The position numbers were made by a program, and so were the translations under genes. Under the pieces are notes generated by a model. That model was given only the letters and a program-made list of their open reading frames with translations. It did no database searches and had not been told where the DNA came from. A stretch of 64,000 bases of DNA from Delphinapterus leucas (Eukaryota; Chordata; Mammalia; Artiodactyla; Monodontidae): contig NW_022098050.1 of NCBI RefSeq assembly GCF_002288925.2, positions 5,409,882 to 5,473,881 of the forward strand, given 5' to 3'. Positions 42,835-54,521 of the stretch are shown here, piece after piece (position 1 is the first letter of the stretch; each line of letters opens with the position of its first letter).

Positions 42835-43806
42835 TTTAAAGTTTTAAATACTTTTTATTGAAGTATAGTTGATTTACAGTGTTGTGGATTTTTTGGGGGT
42901 TTTTTTTGGCTGCATTGGGTCTTCGTTGCTGTGCGCGGGCTTTCTCTAGTTGCAGCGGTGAGCAGGGGCTACTCTTCGTTGCGGTGCACGGGCTTCTCAT
43001 TGTGGTGGCTTCTCTTGTTGCGGAGCACGGGCTCTAGGCATGCAGGCTTCAGTACTTGAAGCACGTGGGCTCAGTAGTTGTGGTTTGTGGGCTTCTGTAG
43101 TTGTGGCTCACGGGCTCTAGAGTGCAGGCTCGGTAGTTGTGGCACACGGGCTTAGTTGCTCCGTGGCATGTGTAATCTTCCCAGACCAGGGCTCGAACCC
43201 ATGTCCCCTGCATTGGCAGATGGATTCTTAACCACTGCGCTACCAGGGAAGTCCTACGATGTTGTGTTTGATTCAGGTGTACAGCTAAGTGATTCCATTA
43301 TATCTATATATATTCGTTTTTAGATTCTTTTCCATTATACGTTATTACAAGATATGGACTATAGTTCCCTGTGCTGTATAGTAGGTCTTTGTTAGTTATC
43401 TATTTTATATATACTAGTGTGTATATTTTAATCCCAACCTCCTAATTTATCCCTCCCCCTCCCTTTCCCCTTTGGTAACCATAAATTTGTTTTCTATGTC
43501 TGTGAGTCTGCTTCTGTTTTGTAAATAAGTTCATTTGTATTATTTTTTAGATTCCACATATAAGTGATATCATATGACATTTGTCTTTCTCTGTATGACT
43601 TCCTTCACTCAGTATGATAATCTCTAGGTCCATCCACGTTGCTGAAAATGGCATTGCATTCTTTTTTATGGCTGAGTAGTATTCCATTGTGTATGTATAG
43701 CACATCTTCTTTATCCATTCATATGTTGACGGACATTTAGGTTACTTCCACATCTTGGCTCTTGTGAATAACGCTGCAATGAATGTTGGGGTGCATGTAT
43801 CTTTTA
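42835..43806 (-). mobile_element. L1 3' end, antisense, 5'-truncated, with a SINE
   Basis: TTTATTGAAGTATAGTTGAT begins the antisense 3' UTR. After the SINE it continues through TATAGTAGGTCTTTGTTAGT to AATGTTGGGGTGCATGTATC, where it stops inside ORF2. Confidence 0.93.
42887..43254 (-). mobile_element. Long CHR-type SINE, antisense, in L1
   Basis: GGCTGCATTGGGTCTTCGTT to CTACCAGGGAAGTCC. Target copies TACAGTGTTGTG (42875-42886) and TACGATGTTGTG (43255-43266). Confidence 0.94.
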
Positions 43807-43809
43807 CAA

Positions 43810-45045
43810 CTTCTGTGATTTTAAAGGGCAAGGGTTTCTTTACCTGTACTTCCTCACTTGTAGCGGTATCTTGCACCTCCTATCTAGGCCGTGTGAGCTC
43901 CCCAGGGAGAAGTGTCCACAACGGGGGACACTGAGAGTCCTGGATTGATGGGGTGTGTGGTCAGGACGGCCCACAGAGCTGTGAGACAGAATCCCAGCTC
44001 TCGTGCAGGAGGGTCATGGTGGTCACTGTTGTCTGAGAGGCAGGACCAGGCCATAAACTCAGAGGGAGGCCCAAGGGCAGAAGGCAGAGTCCGGAAGGAA
44101 GGGCAGGGCAGGGGGCCCAGGGCAGGGGGCTCAGGGCTGTGGCCAGTCGTGAGGGCCAGAGAACTCCATCGTGCCCAGGTCACGCTGGGGCGCTGGGGCC
44201 TTAAAGCAGCCACACAGGCCCCGAACAAAGAGCTGCTCGGCACTCTTTGAGCTTGGCACCGTCCTTCGCTCCACGGTGAGAAAGAAGGAGTTAACATCTG
44301 GAATCTTCCGATGGAAGCCGCACTCAGAGCGCACGAAGCCACATTTGTGAAAAATGGGCTCAATTTCATATTTGGAGAGCAATGAAATTGAAATCATTTC
44401 AAATTTTAAATGCCCAACATATTGAGACCCACCCTCTGATAGATCTTCCAAATGAGTTTGCAAGCTCTCCATGCCCAGTTCCAGGAGGGGATTCACTTCC
44501 TTGCCAAAAATGTTCCTCTCCTTGAGTTGGAAGACAAGAGGCTCCGGGCTGGCAGGTCTCCCTGAGCCTGTGAGCCCTCGGTGAGTTGCCGAGCGAGCGC
44601 CTTCTGCACGGGGCTGGAGGAAGAGTTTTCCTTCCTCTCGGGTAATGAATTTGATCGAATGGGACTGTCTGAATGTCCAGATAGTGTGGTGATAGGCACC
44701 CCATAAACACAGAGATAAACAGGTAGAGAGAGATGGAGGCAAGCATAATTTGCTTCTAAGTGCCTTCTTACTGGTATAAAAAAAGCAAGAAAATAAAGTG
44801 GCTGGAGGCACTTGCAATACTAATGTAAGGAGGAAATTAAGTGCTAATTACAGCATTAAGGATAAATGAAAAGGATGTACGTGGAGGGGGCAGGGGTGGC
44901 AGAGGTTGCGGCTACCCAACCATGGCCCCGAGCTGCACCCCAAGGTCATCTGCAGTCAGCTCCCACATCACCTCCACTTCCTGTGACTCTACCAAAAGAC
45001 ATTCTCTAGCTCAGCGGGCATGCATGGCTTGGGCTGGGAAGTGGG
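43810..45045. other. Unassigned intergenic sequence
   Basis: No repeat family is recognised. It contains the open frame at 44131-44817 listed separately. Confidence 0.4.
44131..44817 (-). other. Unrecognised 228-codon open frame in non-repeat DNA
   Basis: The longest open frame outside recognised mobile elements. Codons read MQVPPATLFSCFFYTSKKAL at the start and end GTMEFSGPHDWPQP. I see no signal peptide with confidence, no transmembrane segment and no known domain. The middle part (ELGMESLQTHLEDLSEGGSQ, FEMISISLLSKYEIEPIFHK) has ordinary protein-like composition, unlike the Pro/Ser-rich chance frames elsewhere. No splice context or promoter is evident. It may be an exon fragment, a decayed processed copy or chance. 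Confidence 0.15.
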
Positions 45046-45049
45046 AGCA

Positions 45050-45395
45050 GCCTGGGTGAATGGCCCCGGGGTACAGGAGTGACCCTCAACCAATGAGAAA
45101 TGGGAATTGAAGAACAAATACCCCAGCTTCCTGGCCTCTCAGTGGAAGGCTGATTCTGGGCGTCTTCCGTGTAGTTCCCCCCTCCTCCCCCGCAAGGGGC
45201 ACCCCGGCAGCATTGCATCCCAGTTGCGCACAGGACAGTCCACCCATTAACAGACCTCAATTGGCTTTCCCCACTTCCTTTCTCACTTTCTCACCCAGTC
45301 ACTGTGCTTCCCGTCATCACCTCCCAACTCCCAACTCGCACCTTGTCTCAGGGCCCATCTGCTTTGAGGACAACTCAAATCAAGACAGGAGGCTC
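45050..45395 (-). repeat. LTR-like repeat, family 'X', copy 4
   Basis: AACAAATACCCCAGCTTCCT, CACTGTGCTTCCCGTCATCA, CCTTGTCTCAGGGCCCATCT and a terminal AATCAAGACAGG. Confidence 0.65.
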
Positions 45396-45546
45396 GGCAC
45401 CAGCTGACCAGTGAACTGGTCAGAAGTCCAACCTGACGCTCGCACACAGCGTCAGCAATGGCGCGGGGCCCGCTCTCAGAAAGACCCCATGCTCAGCTGA
45501 TGCCGTCTTGAAATTCTTAATCATTTTATCTTTAAACCTGTGTTTC

Positions 45547-45864
45547 GGGCTTCCCTGGAGGCGCAGTGGTGGAGAGTCCGCCTGCCAATACAGGGGACAG
45601 GGGTTCGAGCCCTGGTCCGGGAAGATCCCACATGCCGCGGAGCAACCAAGCCCGTGCGCCACAACTACTGAGCCTGCGCCCTAGAGCCCACGAGCCACAA
45701 CTACTGAAGCCCGCGCGCCTAGAGCCCTTGCTCCGCAACAAGAGAAGCCACCGCACCACAACAAAGAGTAGCCCCCGCTCTCCGCAACTAGAGAAAGCCT
45801 GTACGCAGCAACGAAGACCCAACGCAGCCAAAAACAAATAAAATAAATAAATTTATTTTAAAAA
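45547..45864 (+). mobile_element. Long CHR-type SINE
   Basis: GGGCTTCCCTGGAGGCGCAG to (AAAT)n and poly(A). Perfect 13-bp target copies AAACCTGTGTTTC at 45534-45546 and 45865-45877. Confidence 0.96.
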
Positions 45865-46281
45865 AAACCTGTGTTTCATAAGTGACATCTGATGGGACAC
45901 TGGAGCATGCATGCGAGCAGCACAGATAACACTGGCTGGCAGCTCTGGGTCTGCAGACAGCCCAACCCAAGCGATTCCCTCGTGACCCGGGGTGCTCATG
46001 CACACCTCCGGGCAGTCCAGGTCACCGCAGAGCCCCAGGGTCCAGATTGATGGTGCTGATGGTGGTGCTGATGGTGGTGGCTGCAGCAGAAGCAGCAGCT
46101 GTGGCAGAGCAGAGAGGAGGGACTCCCTGTGGGGTTAGCCCTGGGACCTGCGGTGGGAGGGCAGCTTGCCTGTCAATGCCTGGACCCCATCCCTGCGGCA
46201 TCTGTACAAACATTAACTCTCCAGTCTGAGCCCCTGGACAGGAGCTGCCCAAGCTCAGACAGTACACTTTGTCAGTAAATT

Positions 46282-46642
46282 TTTTAAAAATAAATTTTTA
46301 AAAATAAATTTATTTATTTTTGACTACGTTGGGTCTTTGTTGCTGCACGTGGGTTTCTCTAGTTGCTGCGAGTGGGGGCTGCTCTTCGTTGCAGCGCGAG
46401 GGCTTCTCATTGCAGTGGCTTCTTTTGTTGCGGAGCACGGGCTCTAGGCATACGGGCTTCAGTAGTTGCGGCACGCGAGCTCAGTAGTTGTGGCTCACAG
46501 GCTCTAGAGCGCAGGCTCAGTAGTTGTGGCGCACGGGCTCAGTTGCTCCGCGGCATGTGGGATCTTCCCGGACCAGGGATCAAACCCGTGACCCCTGCAT
46601 TGGCAGACGGATTCTTAACCACTGCCCCACCAGGGAAGCCCT
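46282..46642 (-). mobile_element. Long CHR-type SINE, antisense
   Basis: A/T-rich tail at left, ends CACCAGGGAAGCCCT. Perfect 11-bp target copies GTCAGTAAATT at 46271-46281 and 46643-46653. Confidence 0.95.
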
Positions 46643-46755
46643 GTCAGTAAATTATTAAAAAATAAAAGTATACACATGGATGTTGCAATAAAGCATATCA
46701 GTGAGCTGTTAGAGTTTTTCAAAGAGTTTAGAATCCCAAGGTTTGAAAACCACTG
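46643..46755. mobile_element. hAT-like terminal segment
   Basis: Ends GAATCCCAAGGTTTGAAAAC then CACTG at 46755. The reverse complement, CAGTGGTTTTCAAACCTTGG, looks like a hAT-Charlie-type terminal inverted repeat. The partner end is not found. Confidence 0.4.
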
Positions 46756-46799
46756 CAACATTGCATGACAAATACCCACAGGCTCAGAAACAGAAATTA

Positions 46800-47480
46800 A
46801 ATTTAAAGATCATCAAATTCAACACAAAAGAACACGATTTTCATAGGAAACTTTGGAGGAACCAATTATTAACAAAAAGGACAATTTTTAAATTGTTTTC
46901 CTTGTAATTGAAGATACAGTAATAGAATACATAAACAGGCATTTTGAATTATATATAAATCATGAAGCCACTTTCAATTTCTTCTGTGACCTGTACAAGT
47001 TACAGGAAATGTCAGACAAAATATTAAAGTGCCTTGTATAAATTTACATTTAAAATTAAATTCAGACTTCCGTGAAACTGATTTGTATAGAAATTTTTTT
47101 AGAAACTCTTAGTAAAACAAAGTTCCATCAGAATCATCGGCTCCAAATATACTGAAATTTTTAAATTTCAAAATATATTTTGAAATAATTGATTAGATAT
47201 GTATCCCAATATTGTCACAGCCTATGAAAATACTCTTAACAGTTCTTGTAACAGTTGCATCAGCAGAAAGATCCTTTTCAAAATTAAAAATTACCAAAGC
47301 TACCTGCAATTTCGCATTTGCCAAGAGTGCCTGGTGTTGCTTTCAATTTGTATTGACTGAAAATGAAGTTGCTAAAAGTATAAATTTTGATGACCTAATA
47401 AATGAATTTTCAGAAAAGTGAGCCAGAAAAATATGATCAGTCAAGATATCACATTAGTAAAGTATTATTTATTGTACCAC
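46800..47480 (+). pseudogene. hAT transposase C-terminal remnant
   Basis: The frame at 47212-47421 reads LLTVLVTVASAERSFSKLKI and later EVAKSINFDDLINEFSEK, the signature of the hAT C-terminal dimerisation domain, closest in my memory to the Tip100/Zaphod branch. Just upstream a different frame reads YPNIVTAYENT, which belongs directly before it in the family, so at least one frameshift lies near 47230. Further upstream (46800-47200) only broken pieces are present and the catalytic DDE region cannot be read. Downstream sequence to about 47695 is A/T-rich and non-coding. It is an inactive fossil; the family is firm and the branch is tentative. Confidence 0.8.
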
Positions 47481-47740
47481 ATAATGTTATGACACCGAAA
47501 ATGTTACTGTTTGCAGTTTGTACGTTTATATTGTTATTCGTGTATCACTTACTCCTATTGTGTTTTATGAATCATAAAACAGTTTTAAAGGAAAAAGCTG
47601 TATATTTTTGTAACTTTAACAGTACTTTTTCCCTGCCTTTGGAACAAGGGCCCTGCGTTTTCATTTTGCGTGGAGCCTCACGGGTTATGTAGGCAGCCCT
47701 GCCTGCCTAGCTTGTTTAGGCCTCCAGGCCTGACACTGAC

Positions 47741-47960
47741 TTTTTGGTTTCTTTGGTTGCGCCGGGTCTTAGTTGCGGCAGGCGGGCTCCTTAGTTGCGG
47801 CTCGCGGGCTCCTTAGTTGCGGCTCGCGGGCTCCTTAGTTGTGGCATGCGAACTCTTAGCTGTGGCGTGCACGTGGGATCTAGTTCCCTGACCAGGGATC
47901 GAACCTGGGCCCCCTGCATTGGGAGCACGGAGTCTTAACCACTGTGCCACCAGGGAAATC
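47741..47960 (-). mobile_element. CHR-group SINE, antisense, with internal tandem units
   Basis: GGTTGCGCCGGGTCTTAGTT to CACCAGGGAAATCC. Perfect 12-bp target copies CCTGACACTGAC at 47729-47740 and 47961-47972. A GGCTCGCGGGCTCCTTAGTT unit repeats in tandem at about 47775-47840. Confidence 0.93.
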
Positions 47961-47982
47961 CCTGACACTGACCTTCTCTCTT

Positions 47983-48724
47983 TTTTTTTTCCTGTTCTGA
48001 AATTTTAAAAAAATTTCTTTTAAATTGAAGTATAGCTTACGTACAATATTATATAAGCTACAGGTGTACAATACAGTGATTTGCAATTTTTAAAGGTTCT
48101 GTTCCATTTATAGCTATTATAAAATATTGGCTCTATTCCCTATGTTGTACAGTATATCCTTATAGCTTATTTTAGACATAATAGTTCGTTCCTCTTAATC
48201 CCCTACCCCCTATCTTGCCCCTCCCCACTTCTCTCTCCCCATTGGTAACCAGTAGTTTGCTCTCTATATCTGTGAGTCTCTTTTTTGTTATATTCACTAG
48301 TTTGTTGTATTTTTTAGATTCCACATATGAGTGATATCGTACGGTATTTGTCTTTCTCCGTCTGACTTATTTCACTTTGTATAATGCCCTCCAAGTCCAC
48401 CCGTGTTGCCGCAAATGGCAGTATTTCATTCTTTTTTTACAGATGAGCAGTATTCATTGTATATACGTACCATTCATCTGTCGATGGACATCTAGGTTGC
48501 TTCCATGTCTTGGCTATTGTAAATAGTGCTACAGTGAACATTGGGGTGCTTGTGTCTTTTTGAATTATGGTTTTCTCCAGATATATGCCCAGGAGTGGGA
48601 TTGCTGGATCACATGGTAACTCTATTTTTAGTTTTTTGAGGCTCCTCCATACTGTTTTCTACAGCGGCTGCACCAATTTACATTCCCACCAACAGTGTAC
48701 GAGGGCTCCCTTTTCTCCACATCC
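47983..48724 (-). mobile_element. 5'-truncated L1, antisense, with target-site duplication
   Basis: Poly-T at the left, 3' UTR then ORF2 C-terminus, ending CTTTTCTCCACATCC. Target copies TGACCTTCTCTCTT (47969-47982) and TGACTTTCTCTCTT (48725-48738) differ at one base. It lies directly beside the SINE at 47741. Confidence 0.93.
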
Positions 48725-48738
48725 TGACTTTCTCTCTT

Positions 48739-51700
48739 CTTAATCCAGCTGCATCATGAGGTTGGCATTAGTCATAACAAGAGGTAAACTGTAAGGACTG
48801 CAGAGAAAGGAGTTCTTGGACCTGAGACCTTCCTGAACCTCTGCTTCACAAACTAGGTCTTTGTCATTCAGTCTTTGGCTGCAGGCTTCCCTTGGAAAGG
48901 AGCATAACCTTGGGCAAGGAAGTTCACTGTACGTGAGGATAATGCCCACAAAAGGACACGGCTGTGAGCCATCAGTCATGGGGGCTGGGCAGGTTGGTCC
49001 TAAAGGGGGATCTGGGTAGAACAGGACAGTATTCCCCTCAGTCCGCCCCTTGCACTTCATTCACTTGCTTCTTATAATGAGTTGACTCCCCTTGAGAAGA
49101 GCTTGTCCAGCATTCTGGGGTCTTACTTTCTGGGAAACTTAAAAGAAAAGGGTTAGTAGGACAACTATAGCCCCTGCTGCCGCTGCAGTTGATTTTGAAG
49201 CCATAGTTAATGATACTTCCCCTCCACCACCAGCTTTTAGAGATTCCCCTCAGCTAACACCCCTGTTGTCTAGTTGCCTTTCCTGGTCAGGTGATAAAGA
49301 CCCTCATCACTAAAAGGTCTGAACCCTGGGTTACCATGGCCTTCTTAGGCTGTGACTGCTGTACTTGTCCATTTACCATTAACTCTGGACATTAAGGGCA
49401 CCAAGAGATTCCTCAGTGGATGACTTGGGAGCCAGATTCCTCACTGTCCTGGTTGTGTAGCAGCGGCTCTGTCTCCTCCTGATGATCCATTACCACTGCC
49501 AGGATGGTGATGTCTTTCTTTGCCTACTAGTCACTTGGCGTAAGGAGCCCAGAGATTGGGAGACCATTGAATCTTAAAGTATAATGAAAACCATACTGTG
49601 CCCCTGAGGTAAGCATTTCTCTCCTGAGAACCAGACCTGTAGATCCATATTATGGGGACTGCACAGATTCCCCACGTGGATCAATGGGATTGATATGAAT
49701 CGGGACACTGCTACTTCTATCTCTTGGTTCCTGGATCTACATATCCTAACTACTGGGGCTACAGCAGCAAAACGATAATCATTGTTGATTTAGAGTATGG
49801 ACAATGTCCCGAAGGATGGCATCCCACCCATACAGAATATTTTCTCCAAACTGGGGCATCAGCTACACCATTCACAGGCCATTCCTCTGCCTTACGGTGC
49901 CAACAGCTTCTGAGTGGTGCAGTATATGATAGAACCAGAGCATCCTGTGGTTAACGTGGGTTATGTGCCCACTGTCATGCCTCATTTGCTGTAAAGAGGG
50001 TCCCCCTGTCTGAGGTGATGGTGTGTGAGATGGCGTGTTAGTGAATCCAGTGCTCCGTAAGGCCACAGGTGAGGTGCTTGCTGAGCCCCTATAGTCAGGA
50101 AAGGTAAACTCATCCCACAAATACCTGTTGATCCCAGTCAGGTTGAATCATTGCCCTTTCCAGGGTGGAAATCAACTTGCTACCAAGTGGTCAGCAGGCC
50201 TCTTTGAGGAATGGCGCCATATTGGGAGTTTAGCATTGCTCTCTGTTAAATGACAGGTTGGACATTCAACAGTGCCAGTAGCTAAATCAGCCTTAATGAG
50301 AGAGAGCGATTGGGTCCATAAATAACCTCCGTCCCTGCTGCCATAACTACTTCATTCACACACCTATTATGCCATCGTGCCAGCATTGGGGTGGCCAGTG
50401 ACAGAGGATGGCTGATGTCAACTGGCAGAGTCATTCTTTCTACCTGGTTGTTTAGTGCCTCTTCTGTGGTTGGTGCTCTCTGGTGCGTATTTACGTGTGA
50501 CACAAATATCTTCATATTTTGCGCACACCCCCATAGGTCCCTCCCTCCACATGGCTCTTCCCCAGATTTGTTTGTCCCTGATCCTCTAATCTTTCTCCTT
50601 TCTGGACCCTGACCAAGCAGCCCAGCCATTTGCCACTGCCTATGAGTCTATGTATTTTCTAACTTCAGGCTACGTCTCTTTCTGCCCAAGGTGAATTATC
50701 AGGTACCTCAGCTAGATCTCTGCCCATTGAGAGGATTTCTCCTCACTTCTGTCTTCAGGGCCACCCCTGACTGAGGCTATAACGTGGCAGCCCCCCATTT
50801 GGGGCTTACAACAACCTACCAAGTTGATCCATCTGTGACCCAACCTCAGCCTTGTCCATTATCCATCAGCTGGTCATAAGGGACCCCTACATGTCGCCCT
50901 GTGAGGTCAGCTGAAGGGAAGATGCTGGTGCAACAGTGGTGGATGACATGGCATCTAGATCACCTGTTCGTGCACCTTACTTGTGCTCTCTGCTCCTACT
51001 TGTATCCAACCCAGCCTCGGCTCATAATGGGTGGTTATGGTCACATGTTCACTTGATATCCCATGTTTAGATGCTCCAGCTCCATCAGGGCCCAGTAGCA
51101 TGCATGGAGCTGCTTTCTGAATGGCATGGCATGGCCTTGCTCCAGAAGCTGGCTCTAGGCATCTGCGTTGGTGATCTTCTGTCGGGGCTGGCCATAAACT
51201 CTATCCAACATCTTTTCCCACTATACTTATCTCAAGTATCAGGCCTTATAGTCTAAGAAAGAGGGCTGCTGGCACCTCAGCCTGAACTTACTGCAGAGTT
51301 CCTTCCTGCTCTGGGCCCCACACAAAGCTGGCAGCCTTCTCTATCACTCAGTTGATGGATATCTCCTGAGGAGGCTTAACAAACATGGCACTCCTTTCTT
51401 AGTGGTGGGACATGTGAAACGCAATGAGTTTGTCTTTGACTTTGCAGGGGATGTCCCAGCATGCCCCAGCTCACTGGGTCCCTCAAACGTTCACTGGTGT
51501 GGTACGGCCCTAATTTTCATAGAGTTTATCTTTCACTTTCTGGAGCTCATGTGTCTTATCAAGACCTCCAACATACCACTTCTTGCCCATCTGGTAAGAT
51601 TAACATGACGCCAGCAACATGGTGCACCCATGTGATGTTTTGCAGAATGTCCAGATGGTCCAGAGCCCTTCAAGTTATGAGAGATGTTGGGAAAGTTAAC

Positions 51701-52390
51701 ATAGCCCTGAAGCAAGACCATCCATGTCTACTGTTGTCCATCCCACACAAATGCAAGCTATTAGAGATGGAAAAGAATATATTTGCCAGATCCATGGCCA
51801 CACACATGTGCCAGAAATAAAGACTGAGCAAAGCAGCTGCAATTGGGGCTACGGCTTGATTGCGTGATCTTCTCTCATTCGCCACGATGCATCCAGTTCT
51901 TTTAGGGGCCAGACTGGTGAATTAAATGGGGCTAGTTGGGGACTCCCCACCCTGCATTCTTTAAATCATTGACGGTGGCCCTAATCTCTGCCATCCCCCT
52001 AGGATGTGCTATTGCTTGTGATTTACTATTTGGCTTGGTGTGTGAGGGGGCATTTCAGAGTCTTCCATCTTCTTACTGTGGTAGCCCTTACTCCATAGGC
52101 CAAGAAACCAATATGGATGGGGGTCCTGCTAACCACTGAGTATATCCATTCCAATTAGACGCTCAGCGACCAGAGAAATGACCACTGGGTAGGTTCATGG
52201 ACCCAGTGGAACCACCATCAGGCAGACCTGGGCCAGAGCTCCATTTATTCCCTGGCCCCCATGTTCTTCCCATGCTAACAGGGGGCCCACGGTGGTGTCT
52301 TATGTCCCTGGTAGCGAAGTTTATACCCCAAATCCTTAAAAAGTCTGTGTAGTCTCATTTTTCTAAGGCTCTGTTACCCAAGTAAACGGC
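48739..52390 (-). mobile_element. ERV-L-type (class III) endogenous retrovirus interior, antisense, broken
   Basis: Non-repeat-masked-looking sequence whose minus-strand translation fits an ERV-L interior. The recognisable part is pol between about 49.8 and 50.9 kb, with less clear pol-like sequence up to about 51.8 kb. It carries many frameshifts and stops and no long open frame. The right edge adjoins family 'X' copy 5, the candidate 5' LTR for this orientation. No matching LTR is found at the left edge, where a SINE and L1 are inserted nearby. Confidence 0.65.
49870..50650 (-). pseudogene. ERV-L pol remnant (RNase H end and integrase)
   Basis: In the minus-strand direction, the frame at 50282-50629 has the end of an RNase H-like domain (IFVSHVNTHQRAPTTEEALN, NNQVERMT) leading into the start of integrase. 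The frame at 49872-50120 continues an integrase core with a degraded catalytic-Glu region (HHSEAVGTV). The pieces are out of frame with each other and stops separate them. Assignment to the ERV-L group is from family knowledge; no functional protein is encoded. Confidence 0.7.
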
Positions 52391-52394
52391 CACA

Positions 52395-52706
52395 GGACTC
52401 TTCAGAAAAGGAATGCGCCTCAACCAGTGAGAGGTGGAAATTGCTGGATAAGTCCCCCAGCTTCTTTGCTCATGGGGGACAACAATTCTGCTCCACCTCA
52501 TCTCACAAAGAGTCCCCAGTGCCATCGTACCCAGTTGCTCACAGAGGTCACCCACTGTTGAGCTCACCCTTGGTTGGCCTTCCTTCCTGCCCTGTCTCAC
52601 TTCTCCAGGCCATCACTGTGCTTCTTGGGACCTCTTCCCAAGTGAACTACTTGCGCCTGCATCCTTGTCTCAGGGTCTGCTTGTCAGGGACCCACACTAA
52701 GACAAC
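52395..52706 (-). repeat. LTR-like repeat, family 'X', copy 5 (candidate ERV-L LTR)
   Basis: GCTGGATAAGTCCCCCAGCT, CACTGTGCTTCTTGGGACCT, CCTTGTCTCAGGGTCTGCTT and a terminal CACTAAGACA. On the minus strand it begins TGTCTTAGTGTGGG, a proper TG start for an LTR. Confidence 0.6.
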
Positions 52707-52719
52707 AGTGCAGAAATAA

Positions 52720-53875
52720 AGCAACCTGAGAGGTCACCCGTCTCCTCTTGACCTTTAGGTACTTCCGGTCTGTTTGCCCAGTTCTGCAGAAAAGGTTCCA
52801 TCAGCTTCTACAGTAACCCAGTTTAATTTTCAGTTCTCATTGTCAGCCCTTGCTTTTTATTCTCAACCCTCAATCCCTCCCGCTGGAATTTAAAACCACT
52901 TCATCATCTTCTGATTTTTTTCCCCCTTTTTCTGAGAGATGGAGAATAGCTGACCACCGACTTTGGTGTAAAAGCCCCTTATATACTTGAGTGTGGGTAT
53001 TCGTCTTTACTTCTCCAGGCTTAATAATCCAAGTTCTTTGAAAGAGTGCCCATCAGTCCCGTTTGCCAGGCTTTTAATCATCCTTGCAGCTGTAAGCTGT
53101 CACCCCCAGCTGCTCACCATAGACCAGCCTGCAGGCTTCTGGAGACCACCAGATGCGTGTTTTAACCTGGAGAAGTTCACAGGAGGGGAGGTACCCCAGC
53201 TGCTGTAAATCACCTTCTCCCTCACCTCCTCCCCAAAGCCAGAGAACAAGCCCCAGCTTGCTGTTGAAGGCCATAAAACTTTTCTTTAAAGGGCCCCTTT
53301 GTTGGGCATGTTCGTTGTAGCTGGCGTGCAAGTCCACTGAGGGCCCATAAAACTTCCCCAGGCTTTGTGCAGGTGACCCCACGTGCCTGCGCCTTAGCAA
53401 TCCCACCCTTGAGCCCACAATGAAACTGCTGCTGGGTTCACCCAGAGGCACACGGGACTCAATTTACCTTGTGATTTGTTTGTTAGCTTTACAAATGGCT
53501 TTTGAGGCCAGACAACCCCTCCTAACCCTGATGACTTGAGAGATGGAAGCCCAGGGACGTCCCAGGGAACTGTCGGGGCTCTCGAGTCTCCGTGGAGATT
53601 TCAAAACAATTACCCTCAGGGGGAAACTGTGGCTGCCTGTGAAGGATGAGGCAGCCTTCGGATGCAGCTGGGCTCTCCTGTCTCCGGCGGGCAAAGGTAT
53701 TTCGCCTCTTACCCTCACCAGCATGGTCCAAGGCCCGCTTCCTTAGAAGCCCCAAGGCCGTCACCTGCTCCCTGACGATGAATCCACTCCAGCAATCCCA
53801 CCAGCCTTGGTAAGTGAAGTCCAAGAAAAGCCAATCAGCTGGGGGATGACACTGACCTCACGCATAGCTTGGCGG
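52720..53875. other. Unassigned intergenic sequence
   Basis: No repeat or gene recognised. Minus-strand frames of 86-125 codons overlap and lack domains. Confidence 0.4.
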
Positions 53876-53884
53876 TTAAGAGCA

Positions 53885-54521
53885 CAGGGCTTCAAACAAC
53901 CCAAATGTCCATTCGCAGTAGAGTGGATATTCGTACCGTGGGATATAAAAGAATAGAGCGTGAGAGTAGTTCTTAAAAGTTCTCATCACGAGAAAACAAA
54001 TTTTTGTAACTGTGTAGTGACAGATGTTGTCTAGATCTTATTGAGGTGATCACTTTGCAATATATACAAATATCAAATCATTATGCTGTACCCCTGAAAC
54101 TAACATAATGTTATATAGCAATTATACCTCAATTAAAAAAATCAAAATACATTTTTTAGAAAAGAGCAAAGCATGAATATACACAGCTACTTGGATGAAT
54201 CACAGACATCCTGCAGAGTGAAAAAAGCCAGACATATGAGTAAATACTACACGTTTCTATTTACATGACGCTTAAAGAGAGGCAAAGCTTAATCTACGGT
54301 AGTAAAAGTCGCAATAGCAGTTACCTCTGGGGGGCAAAGGTGGGTGGAATTAACTGGAAAGGGACATAGGAGAGCTCTCTGGGGGGTGATAAAAGTGTTC
54401 CAGATCTTGGTCTGAGTGCTGGTCACATAGGTATATACACATATAAAAAAGAAATTGAGCACTTAAGATCTGTGCTCTTTCCTGCATGTAAATTATACAT
54501 TAGGATACTACTGGGGGAAAA
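53885..54521 (+). mobile_element. Old L1 3' end, sense, with a second L1 tail inside it
   Basis: Outer L1: AACCCAAATGTCCATTCGCA ... TTGGATGAATCACAGACATC ... GGCAAAGGTGGGTGGAATTA. A separate L1 3' end (TGTAGTGACAGATGTTGTCT, CCCCTGAAACTAACATAATG, A-rich end) sits inside it at about 53960-54160. Confidence 0.8.
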
